DNA of 64,000 nt from Trichoplax adhaerens (lineage: Eukaryota > Placozoa > Uniplacotomia > Trichoplacea > Trichoplacidae): contig NW_002060947.1 of NCBI RefSeq assembly GCF_000150275.1, positions 25,350 to 89,349 of the forward strand, in the 5' to 3' direction. Each line of letters begins with the position of its first letter. Position 1 is the first letter of the stretch. The notes under the pieces were generated by a model. The model was not told where the DNA came from, made no database searches, and was given only the letters and a program-made list of their open reading frames with translations. The position numbers were made by a program, and so were the translations under genes. Positions 1 to 12,660 of the stretch are shown piece by piece.

Positions 1-441
1 AGAGAGTAAAATGATGTTAAATGATGAATGGCTCTGCTTTAATTTAGTAATGAGTGAAATATAAACATGTCTCGTATTGTAATCATAAAGCGAAATAATC
101 GCCAAATTATAATACCATATACAAGAATATAAATAAATTTACAAAACTACGTCTAACATCATTTTGATTAACAAAGTTTGCAAAACTTTTACTATCGAAT
201 ACTGATAGTAATTCCGATAGTATTTAAAAACGCAATAGCCACCAAGACACTTTGTGAAATTGTAGAAACAACCCAGATGCAGCATTTCATATTACCATTG
301 ATCGCCTAGCGATGTTAGTGATTTCTGCTTGAACAAAATAAATACATTTTTGTATATAAATTGTCATTATCAGTGAAGATGCTTACTAAAGAACAATAGA
401 AACAATACTTAATACTTCTGGCTTAAGATGTTACGATTCAT
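1..441. other. 3' flank of CEP162, no gene seen
   Basis: AT-rich sequence downstream of the CEP162 stop codon. I find no reading frame, splice pattern or repeat here that supports a further gene. It is probably the CEP162 3' UTR plus spacer. Confidence 0.5.
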
Positions 442-3126
442 TTAATGATTACATTCCTTAGGAAGGCCTGAGTAAGTCTTTACCTGTGCTCGTATTTTTG
501 ATAGGACTTCCATCATGTTATCCAATTCCTGCCTGAAATAATTGATCTGCTCATTTTTGGCTAGTAATATTCGCTGCCATTTTTCCTGTTGGAAAGGACA
601 AAACTCGACGTTAGTACCCAACTTTCTTACTATGTGTAGAATGTAATAATTAAATGAATTATAAGACGAACAAAAAAGTACTATGGTTATAAAGATGGTA
701 AATTTTGCACTGTGTATTTGTAATAACCGTTAGGCAATATCCACAATTGATTTGTCTTCCAAAAGTTAAACAAAAAAAACGTGAACTTATGCATTGAAGA
801 TTATCAAAAAATACTGGCAGACAAATTATCAACCCTAACTTAAATCAGTGAGTATGCTCTATATCCGTCAATGACCAAAAGGAAAAATAAATTTGAGGTC
901 CGAAGATATAACAATTGTTTACGTTGGCATTGCCATTATTACAAAGCATGTTACCTCTCGCTCGTTTACATCGAATTCATTCATGCCATTAGAAAAGTTG
1001 ATCATATTCTTTAATTCATTCTCCCTCTCTTTATACCTTAAAATTTAGTAAGACGTACACAACTAAACGATTGATATACTTTTTAAATTTTACCTTAGCA
1101 TATTAATTTGACTATGCGCATATATGCTATCGCATATCCATTGCAAAAGGTAGCATAAATCACGGACCCTACAGCAGTAATGCAATTAAACGGATCTATA
1201 CTTACTTTTTTTCAAGCTGGTTAACTTTCGATAAAAGGAAACTGAAGTGGCGCAAGTCCTTGTGGTGCGTAACAATAGTCCGTTATTAGCTGTTTAAAAG
1301 CAGACTCAAATAAGCAAAGTTACTGTATCATTTCAATTAACGAACCGGATTAGAAACATCTTTGATTAATGTCAATTCTTCCTTCAGTTCGGCGACGCTG
1401 TCCTTTAATGATACTTCGCGTTGTTGATAGATGTCGACAGTTTTTACTACTTTGTTAGCATCAGTCAGCTTCCGTCGAAGCTCTTCTATAAGTAGCTGCG
1501 CAAAAGTGGTATTTCTTTACTATAAAGCTCGAAAAGTATGCATATGAGAATCTAAATCTTACCTTCTGGCTTTCTATCTTGGCATTCTTTTCTGATAAAT
1601 TGATTTCTGAATGTTGATTAACATAAATTCGAAATTCTTCCATATGCTTCTCTTTCATTTCCTCCATCTAACAAAAATATATAGATAATCTAGTGATTCA
1701 TGAGAAATATCATATACGTATTAATCGGTCCAATTGCAACTTCTGCGAGAGCTCGATAATATAACAATTTAAACACGGTGTCCTCTTAGTAATATCTTGG
1801 CCTATTCACATTCATAACTATAATAAGCTGAGTATCAAAGAGACCTGCACTAGGAGATCCTTCCGAGTATTTTCAAGCAAAGATCTTTCTTGATGAATTT
1901 GGTCGTGTAATGATTTGACGTCGCTCTCGTATTCTAGCTTTAAATTTGCAATCTGTATCCGAGATTAAAATTAAAATGTGACAGTAAATTTAAATTGCTA
2001 AGAGTGAAATGCTATAATGATCTCAGATAACTTGCACATCCAGATAAATTATGTTGTAATGATTTATTACCTGATTTTCTAATGCATTTTTCTCATTTGA
2101 TACATCTGCGAGTTCGGATTCTAGCAGATATCGCGGGTTATAATTTTTATCTTCTTGGTTAGATTGTACTGCTGCATTCTGATTTTCGGGGGCAGCAATA
2201 TTTTGCATAATTTGCTAATCAAAAGAAAATCTGAATATCACTTCCTAAGTTCCTATTTACCAATGCGAAGGAGGTAAACATTAATTTCTTACTATTGACT
2301 TCTTGGGCGTCTTCCTTATGTCGGTCTTCTTCCTTTTAATCTCCTTGGTTGATTTTAAACGTCCATTTTGGCTCTTGATATCCTTAATGTCTGCAATTTT
2401 TAACTTTGTTATTTCCAGCAATTTCTTAACAATTACTTCCAACTGATCTTTCGTTGGTCTTTCCGCATTTATCTCAAGATTATCATCCTTCAATGATATA
2501 ATAGCTTCATCGACACCTAATTATGTGAGCACGCAACCATTAAACTACAATGAATTAATGCTATCGAGAAAAATATCACGCTGCCCGTTTTGGCAATGTC
2601 ATTACCTGGAGATGCAGATGATGTGGTTACATTGGACAATGATTCAACTGCAGTGGTAATATCCTTTAACATTTGCGCATCTCTTTGTTTATGTCTTTCC
2701 TTCAAACTTTCGAGTTCTTTCTCTAAAGCTTGAGTGCGAGTATACGGATGAACTGAGCGTTGATGATATTCACCAGTTAATCTTGATAGTCTGTTAGTGG
2801 CGGTAGCTAGTTGTGTTTCTAGATCGGTTACACGATCGTCGTACTTAATCTGTAATATTTAGTTGGCAAAAATACAGTAAGTGGCAATTAAAATTTACCA
2901 ACTAACAAAATAATTTGAGACAAATCCTAAGATTCACGTATTAGCTTATAAAATTTATGAATTATCAACATCAAACTGAAACATATATTATTATAATATT
3001 ACAATAATTAGGTTTGAGAGCAGTAATATATTTTTGAATAAATAAAAATTTTTAAACATACAGTAATGCCAGAGGAATGAAGATACAACATCATTTTCAT
3101 CGACAGCAGAAATGAAGTTGCTATTC

Positions 3127-3157
<31 letters not shown>

Positions 3158-6100
3158 TTACGAAACTAAGTGCACACTACTTATTTACCTTCATCCCTTC
3201 ATTTAGCTGCTTAAGTGATCTAATACTCTTTTCGTTTTCAATTTCCTTCTCCTTTAATTCTTCTTTCAGTTTTTGGAGCTCATTCTCAAGATAAATAGCA
3301 GAATGGGGCGATTTTGATTCATTGTCAACACTAGGTTCATTACCGGAAGATGCATTAGCAGCATAAATCAAAGCAGATATCGAATTTGGATAACGACGCT
3401 TGATGATTTCATCCATTTCTCTAATCTATTGCCGAGAAAAGCCTGATTAAAGACACAAATCACATGAAGTAATGCGAATAAATATTAAGTCTTATCATAC
3501 CTGTCGCTTATGGTCCTTAATCTGTTGTTCATATAACTGTCGTTGGCTAGTATATAATTCGCTTTCTTGGATTTCTGTTGCAGCCTTGATTTTTAAAATT
3601 AAGTGGAATGAAATGTAACATGTGCGTGCGTATGTCTTAAGCGAGATCTAGCAAATGCAATTTTTGTCACATCTTAAAATGATAGGGAGAACTTAATAAA
3701 GCAGAAATATATGATTCATTGCAACGAGTTTTGCTAACTTTTTTCTTCAATTCTTCTACTTGCTGATTTAATTCTTTAATTTGAAGTCGCTTCTCTTTAA
3801 TTTCATTGCTGTCATGATCTAAAAGCTGCTGATTTTCGGCGTACCATTTCAATTTTTCACGCATGTCGCTCAATTCCTTTTCGTATCTTTCTTTTAATTC
3901 GCTTAAATTCTCTGCGGTAATCACTGTAGAATGTTAAACATGATTTAACAATTGCTAGAAAGAATTCGTCATCCCAATTATGCTTTAACATGATGAAAAT
4001 TAGCTTACTTTTGCCTTCTTCAATATGGCTTTTATATTCATTCAGCTCACGCACCAATTTATCTATGTGCTTCTCAAGTTCACCTTTGATTACTTCAAGT
4101 TGATCTACTTCTTGTCTTAAATTAAGTTCACGCTCTTTACTTGCCTTAAGTTCTGATTCTAATTCAGCAATTTTTCCTGCTCCTAAAATAATTGGATTAG
4201 TTTTCTGAACAGGATCAAATCCAACTGCCTCAAGTTTATTCCTACAAATAGAAAGAGTTAACAATATTAGCTACTGTAAAATTATAACAATAGATCATAT
4301 TATCCACTACTTAATCATATACAAATACTATACGCGTATTGGAAACGATTTCCTAATTTTTTTAAGCTTACTTTAAAGACATTATTTCAACCTTTAGTTG
4401 CTCATTTTCTGTGTACATTTTCTTTTCGATGGCTTTACTACGGTTTCGAGTTAATTTAAGTTCTTCATATAATCTTTCATTTTCCTGTTCATAGTGAATT
4501 GCAAACCGAAAAGGACGAAATGTAAATGTTACAATATATGTTGTGATGTAATAATGCTTAATTTCTTGGATAGGATGTTTCATTGACATTATTTTATAAA
4601 TAATTAAATACTGTACTACCTTAATCTTAACCCTAACTAGGTTGTATTATAGTAGTAACATCAAGCATCCCAGGAATGCCTTTTCCTTCGGTGATAACTT
4701 ACAGTTTGATAACCCTTTAATAATGATTCTTGGTCCTTAATGTCCTTTTCTAAAGTTTTCAGTTCATTGTTCGTAGATCCTTCGAGACCACCACCTCCTA
4801 TAACTCGTTTTCTGGCATTTAATTGCTCCTCATATTCTCGAATCTTCGATGATAAGTGTCAACAACAATAAGCCAAATAGTCAAGACAAACATTTGATAG
4901 AATTCATAACCACATCTTATGTTATCGTAATTCAAACCTTTGCAAGTAATATGAAGTTGTCCTGTTTTACATCATGCATCTTTTTTTCCATCGTAAGTTC
5001 AAGTTCTCGCTGTTGCTGTGCCAATGAGCTTTCCCTGACTTTGAAATCTTCTATCAATTTTTCTACTTTATTCTTTTCTTCCATCCAAGCATCTTTCCAT
5101 TTTGTACTTTCATCATTTTTGCTTGATTCCATCTTGTTTAGTTGCATAAAAAAAGAAATAAATATCTAAAATTCTGAAGAATATACTCTACATATTATCA
5201 GAATGAAGGGCAGTAAAGTTTATAAATACCTGAGGAGAGGCTGAAATTTTGGTTGTTTTCCCAACTACATCCTGAATATAATTGGCAAAAGACTCTACAG
5301 ACGCTGCTATTAATTGAGCATCCCGATTTTGTATACTAACAGGTATGTTACTACTACCTTTTGGCGCATTTCTATTGAATATGAATATATAGTGACTAAA
5401 TTAGTAAGTCAGCTCTTGAAATAAAGTAAACCCATTTTGTAAAAAATTTTAGTATAATTTTAAACGAAATAAGATATAGGCGTATACATGTAAATGTACC
5501 TATTAGGAGTTTTTTTAACCGGAGTAGAATGTGGCTCCTTACGAGGCGTATTTCCGTGCTGAGTGCGAGGATCACGCTTTTTCGCAATGATTTTATTTCT
5601 TTCTATAAAGTTTTTGGTTGACGATACAGGGGTATTTGCGGCAGGAGAATAACTACTAGATTTAGGCTTGTATTGATCACTTGAATTTTTAAACTTTTCT
5701 CTAGCGGCTCTTAGCTTTTTCTCCATGCTTGCCGACTTCGTAACGCTAATGTTACTATCTGAATCAGTTTCAATAGCTTGAAGATCAAAACCTCGTTGTT
5801 CATTGACATTATCAACCTGGCTCTTTATGGGTATTCTTTCATCTTCTGATTCTGTTGCTACCAGTTGTAAATCAAAACCTCTCGGTTCTGCTACTTGATC
5901 AGGCGTTGATTGTTCTTGTTTATGAGAAACATTTTGTAAGCCCTTAGTTGGTAAACTCAATTTGGACTGGCCATCTGCAATTTCGTCATTTGTCTCGTTG
6001 TCGTCATTATTACGAACTAAGTTCTCGCTTTCCTGCCTTGATTTGTCAAAGATTGTTACGGCATCATTTGTAGTTGGATGGTTGAAAACTGGAAGTGTTT

Positions 6101-7163
6101 CTCCTGAATGAATATCTGTATCATTTTTAGGCTGTTCTGGTAATAGCGGTGCAACATTTTCAGCATTTTTGTTATTATTATCAGTATTATTGTCGATAAA
6201 ATTGGTGGTGCTTAAAGTTTCGTCATCACCAGTTAATCCGGCATTTTCAATTAATTTTTTGATAGCATCGAGATCACTAGTAGCGCCAGATTTGGTATTG
6301 ATTGCACTGTTGACCGTGCCAAGTTTAATGCTGTCTTCAAAAATATCATTATCGTCCTTAATGGTTTGTTGCAATGTAGAATCAAGGGTATCAGCTAAGG
6401 ATACTTTTGACAACATTGACGGTTTAATGGGATGGTTGTTATTCTTTTCCAATGTAGCATTATTCGATTGTGATTGCAACGGTTCAGAATTGGTAGTAGG
6501 GTCTTGAAGTTGATCATTAACAGTCCAATCGGTAACATCTTTATTTTCATCACTATTAGCATCTACTGTTGCTGATTTATTCTTACTTGATATAGAAGTC
6601 ATATTATCAGAATTTTCCAATTGATCACATAAGTTAGCATAGGGTACATTATCACCATAATTTTTTTGTAAACGATTAAACAATTCTTTCTTTTCTTCCA
6701 TTTCCTTCAAGGTATCTTGATCGCCGGCAGAGCCACCTAGTTCTTTGTTATTGCGATTTATCGATATTCTACTATCATCTACAGTAACCGTTGGCTGATT
6801 TTTACTATCATGTAAAGGATCTGTAGTAGCGTGATCATCAACTAGTAAATCCGTGTTGGAATCATCAACTCTAGTAACTGCTTGTTTCGAGGTAAGACTT
6901 TGCATATTTTTGCTTGGCTCAGTGGTAAACCAATCGTCAGCATTGTCATTATCTGAAGTAGTATCGTCTGTCTCATCCATAGCAGTACCACCGGAATACC
7001 ACGATGGCAATGATACATTAGCTTTCTTATTTTTTCGTTTCCCTTTATCAGTTTTGTTTTTCTGACTGGTGCCAAAGTGAAGGCCAGCAGAAGAATCAGA
7101 CGATGCATCTCCACCCAGGATATCTTGCAAATCGCGATTGAACTCTTCATCACTAAGAGCCAT
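442..7163 (-). CDS. CEP162: Centrosomal protein of 162 kDa (CEP162), about 17 exons
   Basis: CEP162 is a microtubule-binding centriolar protein that marks the distal centriole end and recruits CEP290 to start the ciliary transition zone (family knowledge). The start at 7163 opens a long acidic, disordered first coding exon (about 5501-7163, with PSWY near residue 53, matching the PWW region of vertebrate CEP162). Short exons follow near 5231-5370, 4932-5147, 4705-4850, 4372-4490, 4008-4240, 3740-3923, 3500-3585, 3190-3425, 2605-2850, 2290-2515, 2070-2215, 1845-1955, 1563-1668, 1345-1497, 955-1035 and 442-595. All but the first are heptad-rich coiled coil. Diagnostic motifs are LKWYAENQQLL (near 3820-3860) and IIKRRYPNS (near 3380-3411), plus a C-terminal FRQELDNMMEVL segment matching the vertebrate FRTELDSILDVL. 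The summed length is near 1,400 residues, like the human protein. The last exon could instead splice at a GTAAAG near 484, so the final dozen residues are uncertain. Confidence 0.88.
3129..3154. repeat. (AT)n microsatellite in a CEP162 intron
   Basis: An uninterrupted run of AT dinucleotides of about 20 bases lies in the intron upstream (on +) of the IIKRRYPNS exon. It is a simple low-complexity tract with no sign of function. Confidence 0.85.
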
Positions 7164-8722
7164 CTTGCAAAGTGATTTGGTATTCTATTTCTTGGTTGGT
7201 TATAAACTTTACGTGTATTATCAAGTAGACACAATTGCTGTATAATCAATTCATCATAACCTTATCCTAAATGATTGAATAAACAATATTGGACTTGTTA
7301 GTCAGCATGACCGTAAAATCATTCAATCATTCCTTACGAAGAATTTGAATCAAAGTATGGTATAATTAGATTAAAAGCAATTTTACGAATGTATTGAGAA
7401 AGTAGAATAAAGTTATGTCGAAGACAACTTTTTATAAAGGTACAAAGCTTAATTGTAGTCTAATTTTTCTTATGATAGGGAAAGGCAATGAAATTTGAGG
7501 GGGGGGGAGGAGATTTTTTTGTACGACTACCAAATCTATGCTAGTTTTAGTAATGCAGTAAGTAACCATGAGTTAAAAATCCATCCTTACCTTGATGCTA
7601 TCCTGACTGAATTAAAGTACTGTACTGCTACCATGACTGATACTATCGTTGCAGAGCAAATACTGATACTATTTTGGAAGGCACTGGTTGTGATACTCTG
7701 AGTATATTTGTTTACATTGACCTTCTCAGCTGGCATATTCTGTTTTATATGGTATATGAATAGTGCTTCAATATCAACATTCACCATGATAAAGTGTGGG
7801 CACAATAATCCTAAGTAGCGAGGAGGATCATGATTGAAATTATTCTATATTTGCAATGTTGTAGGTAAGTTTAACTACTGTATGTAATCGATACGATTCT
7901 ACTAACAGTGGCCATCGATAACCGATAATGGAGTTCATGCGTACAATAAACACTATCCATGGAAATGATAGCAAAATAGCATAGTAAATCGTTTACTGTA
8001 GTTACGTTGAACAATTTGATCTCATTGTTGGTGCCCTATCTACTCAGTATGCATGTATAAATTTGCCAAGATACTCTAATGGATCCGTAAAAAATAATAA
8101 TAATATCATACTGTATACATACAGTAACAGCAACTGTATTATCATGCAATACGACAAATTGGATGATGATGAACTTTATAGCTACTGGTATCCATTTGCT
8201 GATTCAGTAAGATTATTTCTCTAAATCTTAAGATGGAAAATGTTCTTTTACTTTGACACTATTTTGATGTCAATCGATTACCAGTTGAGCGATTGATCGC
8301 ATAGTATTACTGGCAATCCAGTCTTTCTTGAACAAAGTCGATCATGTATGTTATTCGAATATGCTTATGGATTAAGTTGGCTTTCCAATAGAGTTCTACT
8401 GCAAGTAACAGCATCACATTGAACAATTTCTCCAAGACAACAGCGGGTATTATCGCAAAAATCACATTGTATCGACTTACCATTCAATCATGGAATGGAG
8501 TTAGCTGGATTAAGCGTAATCAAGGTTGAATTTGGATCATTTTTGCTGGTTCTAAGAAAGGATTAGACATAGAGATATGATCCGATCCAATCCATCCTTC
8601 CTGAAATTGATTTGAGATTGGAATTCTGCACCGCTTAAAGTCGCTACTGATTCGGCGTACTGTATGCGTCAGTCATCTCGCTTGTCACTCGCAGAGTGAG
8701 AGGGGAGAGACTGTTACTCACT

Positions 8723-9006
8723 TACAGTACAATGTACTGTACTGGAAGATCGAAGATCTTTATACTGTACAGTACTGTACACTTTACAGTGTACCGTGTG
8801 TACACTCAGTGTACAGTACAAAAGTTTCGTGAGCTACAGTACTGTACTGTACAGTATGTACGGAAAACATAGTGCAATATAGTGTTTCAAGCCCGAGCCC
8901 TGCTGCATACACTACTATAGTATTACCAGGCATTACGATCGAATTACAACGCTTCCAGCAAAAGCTTGGATCTACAATACTGTACAGTACAGTACAGTAC
9001 AGTACA
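8723..9006. repeat. GTAC-rich palindromic repeat arrays
   Basis: Degenerate tandem runs of TACAG and its complement-like TACTG occur at 8723-8745, 8761-8862 and 8972-9006, giving strings such as ACAGTACTGTAC and GTACAGTACAGTACAG. Both strands read nearly the same, so each run can fold back on itself. Family members recur across the window. Confidence 0.8.
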
Positions 9007-9256
9007 AATCAATTTTTTTGGCGCCAAATTACTAAATGAATCAAGCTGCCCATCACAAGTTATTGCTACTAGTACCTGTAAATCCACTCCTTCTCCTTTC
9101 GTTGGGTATAACATTGATTGAAGAAGCGTCCAATTTTGATACATTTGTTTTCACGAAAATCGTATCAATTAGACTCTTCCATCCTATACCATGCCATGTA
9201 CAGACGTAAAATTGAAAGACGAGGACGGACCATGGGATGATGCCAAGGCTGACTCC

Positions 9257-9410
9257 AGTACAGTGTACAGTGTACCGTACAACGCGGTAGGTACAGTACT
9301 AGATACTGTAAGCTCAGAACTACTGGAAAACAGCTCCTTTTGCCTAGTTGCTATGGAGCCCAGGCCAAGCCAGGCTAGGCTAGGCTAGGCTATACAGTAC
9401 AGTATACTTT
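9257..9410. repeat. GTAC-rich and AGGCT repeats upstream of GPN2
   Basis: A GTACAGTGTACAGTGTACC-type tract covers 9257-9312. An AGGCT pentamer run follows at about 9371-9392, then a further ACAGTACAGTA run. The cluster lies about 270-420 bases before the GPN2 ATG. Confidence 0.75.
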
Positions 9411-9672
9411 ACCGAGTGTCAAGCGACAGTAGAGGCTTGCTGTTACAAAAAGCACCTCAAAGGCTCCATAATGGCTGCAGTAGCTCAATAAATCTCCTAT
9501 CAAGCAATTTGCTTTCCGTAATCAATCGAACAAGAATAATAACTATAAAGTTTCTATGTTGTTGAATTGCAGGGAATTGGCCATCGAATTCATTGAATAC
9601 GCGCTCGATAAATCCAACATTATTCATTGCATTGCAATTCATCGCTGAAAGCATCCACTTCAAATCCCAGTA

Positions 9673-10967
9673 ATGCCTTACGGTCAATTAGTGATTGGAC
9701 CTCCTGGTTCAGGCAAAACTACATATTGCCATGGCATGCAACAATTTCTATCAACAGCTTGTAAACGTAAAGTCACGGTGGTCAATTTAGATCCAGCAAA
9801 TGACTCGCTCCCTTATCAATGTGATATTAATATTTCTTCCTTAGTGACTGTCGAAGACACAATGAAGTTGCTCAAGTTAGGTCCCAATGGTGGTTTAATT
9901 TATTGTATGGAATATTTAGAGAAAAATATAGACTGGCTGGAAGATCAGTTGAGTAAATTCAGCGATTGCTATTTCTTATTTGATTGCCCTGGTCAAGTAG
10001 AATTGTACACTCACCATAAAGCGGTCAGATCTATTGTAGAACGACTACAGCAGTTAGATTTTAAGGTGCGTCTACTGCAAAATGGAGCATGCGAGTGTTT
10101 ATTTTCTTCTCTGAACAATTTTATAATTATATCATTCTTCTTGATGCTTCTTCAATTTTTTTATACGTATGCAATGACTCAATCAGCTGGTTGCAGTCCA
10201 TCTCGTCGATTCACATTATTGTACAGATCCATCCAAATTTTTATCAATTCTCTTAACATCCTTGTCTACCATGCTGCAAATTGAATTGCCTCACGTAAAT
10301 ATTTTATCCAAAATTGATCTTATTGAAAGCTATGGCAAACTAGGTAATTATACTGTACAATCATTTGCCCACAATTATACCTAATTTTTCAAATGCAAGT
10401 GTTACTACTACTGTAACGTATGCATAGAACATTATATACCTTCTACTGTGTACCTGCATGCTTACTACGCATGCTAAGACTACACTAAGAAATACACTTA
10501 ATTTTGGTATTCTAGCTTTCGGTTTAGATTTTTATACCGAAGTCTTAAACTTGGACTATTTATTGGAACGAATGAATGAAGACGCATTCAGTAAAAAATA
10601 TCGCAAACTCAGTGCAGCTCTGGCTGGGCTGATCGAAAATTATAGTCTAGTCTGGTTTGCTACTTTGAATATTCAGGTGCTAAAATCAACTCTCACACGT
10701 AAATTTTTGCTGTAAGACTGTGTGATATACTGTAGTGCACTACTCGTTTATTATCCACAATAAATTCACCATTTTAACGATATCGTTTCATTTTATATAC
10801 AGGATAAAGAAAGCGTTGCCAATGTTGTTAAAATTATTGATAAAGCCAACGGATATATATTTAATAAAGCCGACCATAACATAGCTGCGTTGATGTCGTC
10901 CGCTGTTGGTGCCGATTTTGACTACTTTAAATATCCTTTAATAGAATCTAACATTATCTTAAACTAG
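9673..10967 (+). CDS. GPN2: GPN-loop GTPase 2 (GPN2), 4 exons
   Basis: GPN-loop GTPases act in cytoplasmic assembly and nuclear import of RNA polymerases (family knowledge). Exons are 9673-10065, 10187-10343, 10516-10676 and 10803-10967, with consistent phases (0, 1, 0), giving 291 residues against about 310 in human. Visible motifs are the P-loop GPPGSGKTT (residues 9-17), NLDPAN (38-43), the family-defining GPN at 70-72 (LGPNGG), DCPGQVEL around 104-111 and the SKIDL base-binding loop in exon 2. The last exon carries DKANGY and SSAVGADF as in vertebrates. The protein ends [12 protein letters not shown] plus a few residues, so the tail is short. The exon 2 acceptor is the CAATCAG ending at 10186, because only that frame reads [16 protein letters not shown] broken second copy lies at 19.5 kb. 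Confidence 0.93.
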
Positions 10968-11889
10968 TTTCGATATTTCAACTTCGTATATTTGTAATAC
11001 ATATTGTTTTTGGAAACGGAAATTTCCCATAACAAAAGGTACGAATGCTAAAGTCAAAGAACTGCATCTACGATCTGATAATGCACCACTGGATGATGAC
11101 AAATAAACAAAATGCCAAGAAAAAACATTTTCAAGTACAGTAATACCACCTTTTCTTGGAATCATAGAAGCCGGTTTTCACGCTTCGATATCACATTCTA
11201 CAGCATACCCAGTATTGCAGTCTCAAATTGTTTGCCTAAAGAGTTTTATGCGATATAAACTATGATAGATAGCATGGAAAGAACTCTCCTTGAAGCGATA
11301 CCGCATAGAGTTGTAGGTGCTGTGGATGATTATATCAACTACTACCATATTTCTATCATAATAGTTTGAAGGGCTATATTGTGAAGTACTATCCTATTTT
11401 GTAGTTATTATGAATTCTATTCCAATGGATAAGGTTCGGTTTTTGATTACTAAAACGGAAAGTGATATCTGCTTCTGATTCTTTTGACTATCGTAGTCGG
11501 TAGCCAATTAGTTCGCAGGATTTCCTAATCCATAATTGTCTGCAAATTCAGTATCGTCTGTGATTAGGCATTATAATAATATCATTAACAATTCATTATC
11601 TTGTTGACTAACTTTATTGAAATGCATGTTTCTTTTGCAGTCGTCTCTGAATTGAAGTGCAACAGTTTTCTAAATTATGTATTATTGTAAAAAGAGTCGC
11701 TTAATTACTTATACTGTGTAAATATTTTCATCGATGTCACATAAATCGTGATAAGTCAAGCTCTTTACATTAATCAACATGATAAAAAAATCTTTGATTG
11801 TAATGAAGGTACTGTTAATCTATTACTTGCTAAAATTATCTTAATGGGAAATAAAAACATCGAAAATCATGTTGTATATTAAGGCCAAT
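10968..11889. other. Spacer between GPN2 and the C18orf21 remnant; duplicated sequence
   Basis: No gene seen. The stretch after the GPN2 stop resembles 19.69-20.34 kb: both contain a motif reading GCGAAAATTTCCC or GGAAATTTCCC, then AACAA..ACGAAT..AAAGTCAA, then a GATGATGA..AAA..ATGCCAA stretch. This marks it as part of the segmental duplication. The frame at 10959-11165 on the minus strand is a shadow. Confidence 0.5.
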
Positions 11890-12660
11890 TCTTAAACAAT
11901 TTTAGACTTGGCGATGATTACAAGGTAGGGCACACGCAGTTGAAACACGTGGAAATGCTATAACAAGAAACAGTTCATAACCTGAGTAAAAATGTGCATT
12001 TGATGAAATTTGTGCGTTATAAGTTTTAGACGCGTAAGGATGCACCTAAGTAATGTATCAGAAGAAGGTATTTGTAGCGGTTTTACTATTTCTGGGAATA
12101 TCGTTAAGTTTTAGCATCTACGTATGGCTATATTTACTGAAAAATTTTTAGCAATTTGTGGATCATTATCACAATGTGTAACATTCATCATTATTAAGAG
12201 CTAAGGAAGCAAACTCCCCTGTACATACAATACAATTTAACGAGAATCTAACAAGAAAAACTATAATTAATGCTTATTCGTTGATGTCGTAATACTGCTG
12301 AGAATGTAGGATTACTGCAAGTTGCTCATGTAACTTTCTACAGTGAAATATTATAGTACAGTACACCCAAAAATTATGCTAGCTAAAACCTAACTTTATT
12401 TCAATATTCCTATCCAATTTGTGATGATATCTTTATATCGATTTAATCCTTACGATTTAGAGACAATTTCTCCTTTTGGTCCATCATTTGACATACTATT
12501 GGATTATTAAATAAAATTATCATTTTCCGTTGTAAATCTTGCATTCTCAGTTTTGAGGTGATAAGGAAGTCCCACTTATGAGTATATACTGTACTCGTAT
12601 ACATGCTACGACAGCAAGGATATTGCATCCTTTCCATATCCAATGTCAAGTCTTTATTGT
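11890..12660 (-). pseudogene. Decayed copy of the C18orf21-type gene
   Basis: A remnant of the gene that is intact at 20.69-21.90 kb. The first exon is still readable (about 12443-12649, TLDMERMQYPCC then SKLRMQDLQRK) and aligns with DLTPDMESMLCPCC and SKKKMKKLQQK of the intact copy. However, the first zinc-finger cysteine is Tyr, the HC pair is RS, and an in-frame TAA lies just upstream where the intact copy has its ATG. The zinc-ribbon exon (near 12290-12350) and last exon (near 11890-11990) survive only as nucleotide similarity; the last exon has lost the block encoding SAKKRSMIRHS. Its direction and position relative to GPN2 match the intact block. Confidence 0.72.

Larger units (their letters stand above)
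7164..9672. other. Spacer between CEP162 and GPN2 5' ends
   Basis: This is the divergent spacer between CEP162 (minus) and GPN2 (plus). The left 1.5 kb is AT-rich with a 9-base G run near 7499 and no supported gene. The right part holds GTAC-rich palindromic repeats (listed separately) and a short AGGCT pentamer run at about 9371-9392. The reading frames at 9191-9388 and 8944-9144 run through the repeats and are not credible genes. Confidence 0.6.

Noticed and set aside
6169-6507. 112-codon plus frame inside CEP162 exon 1
   Set aside because: Antisense shadow of the long CEP162 exon.
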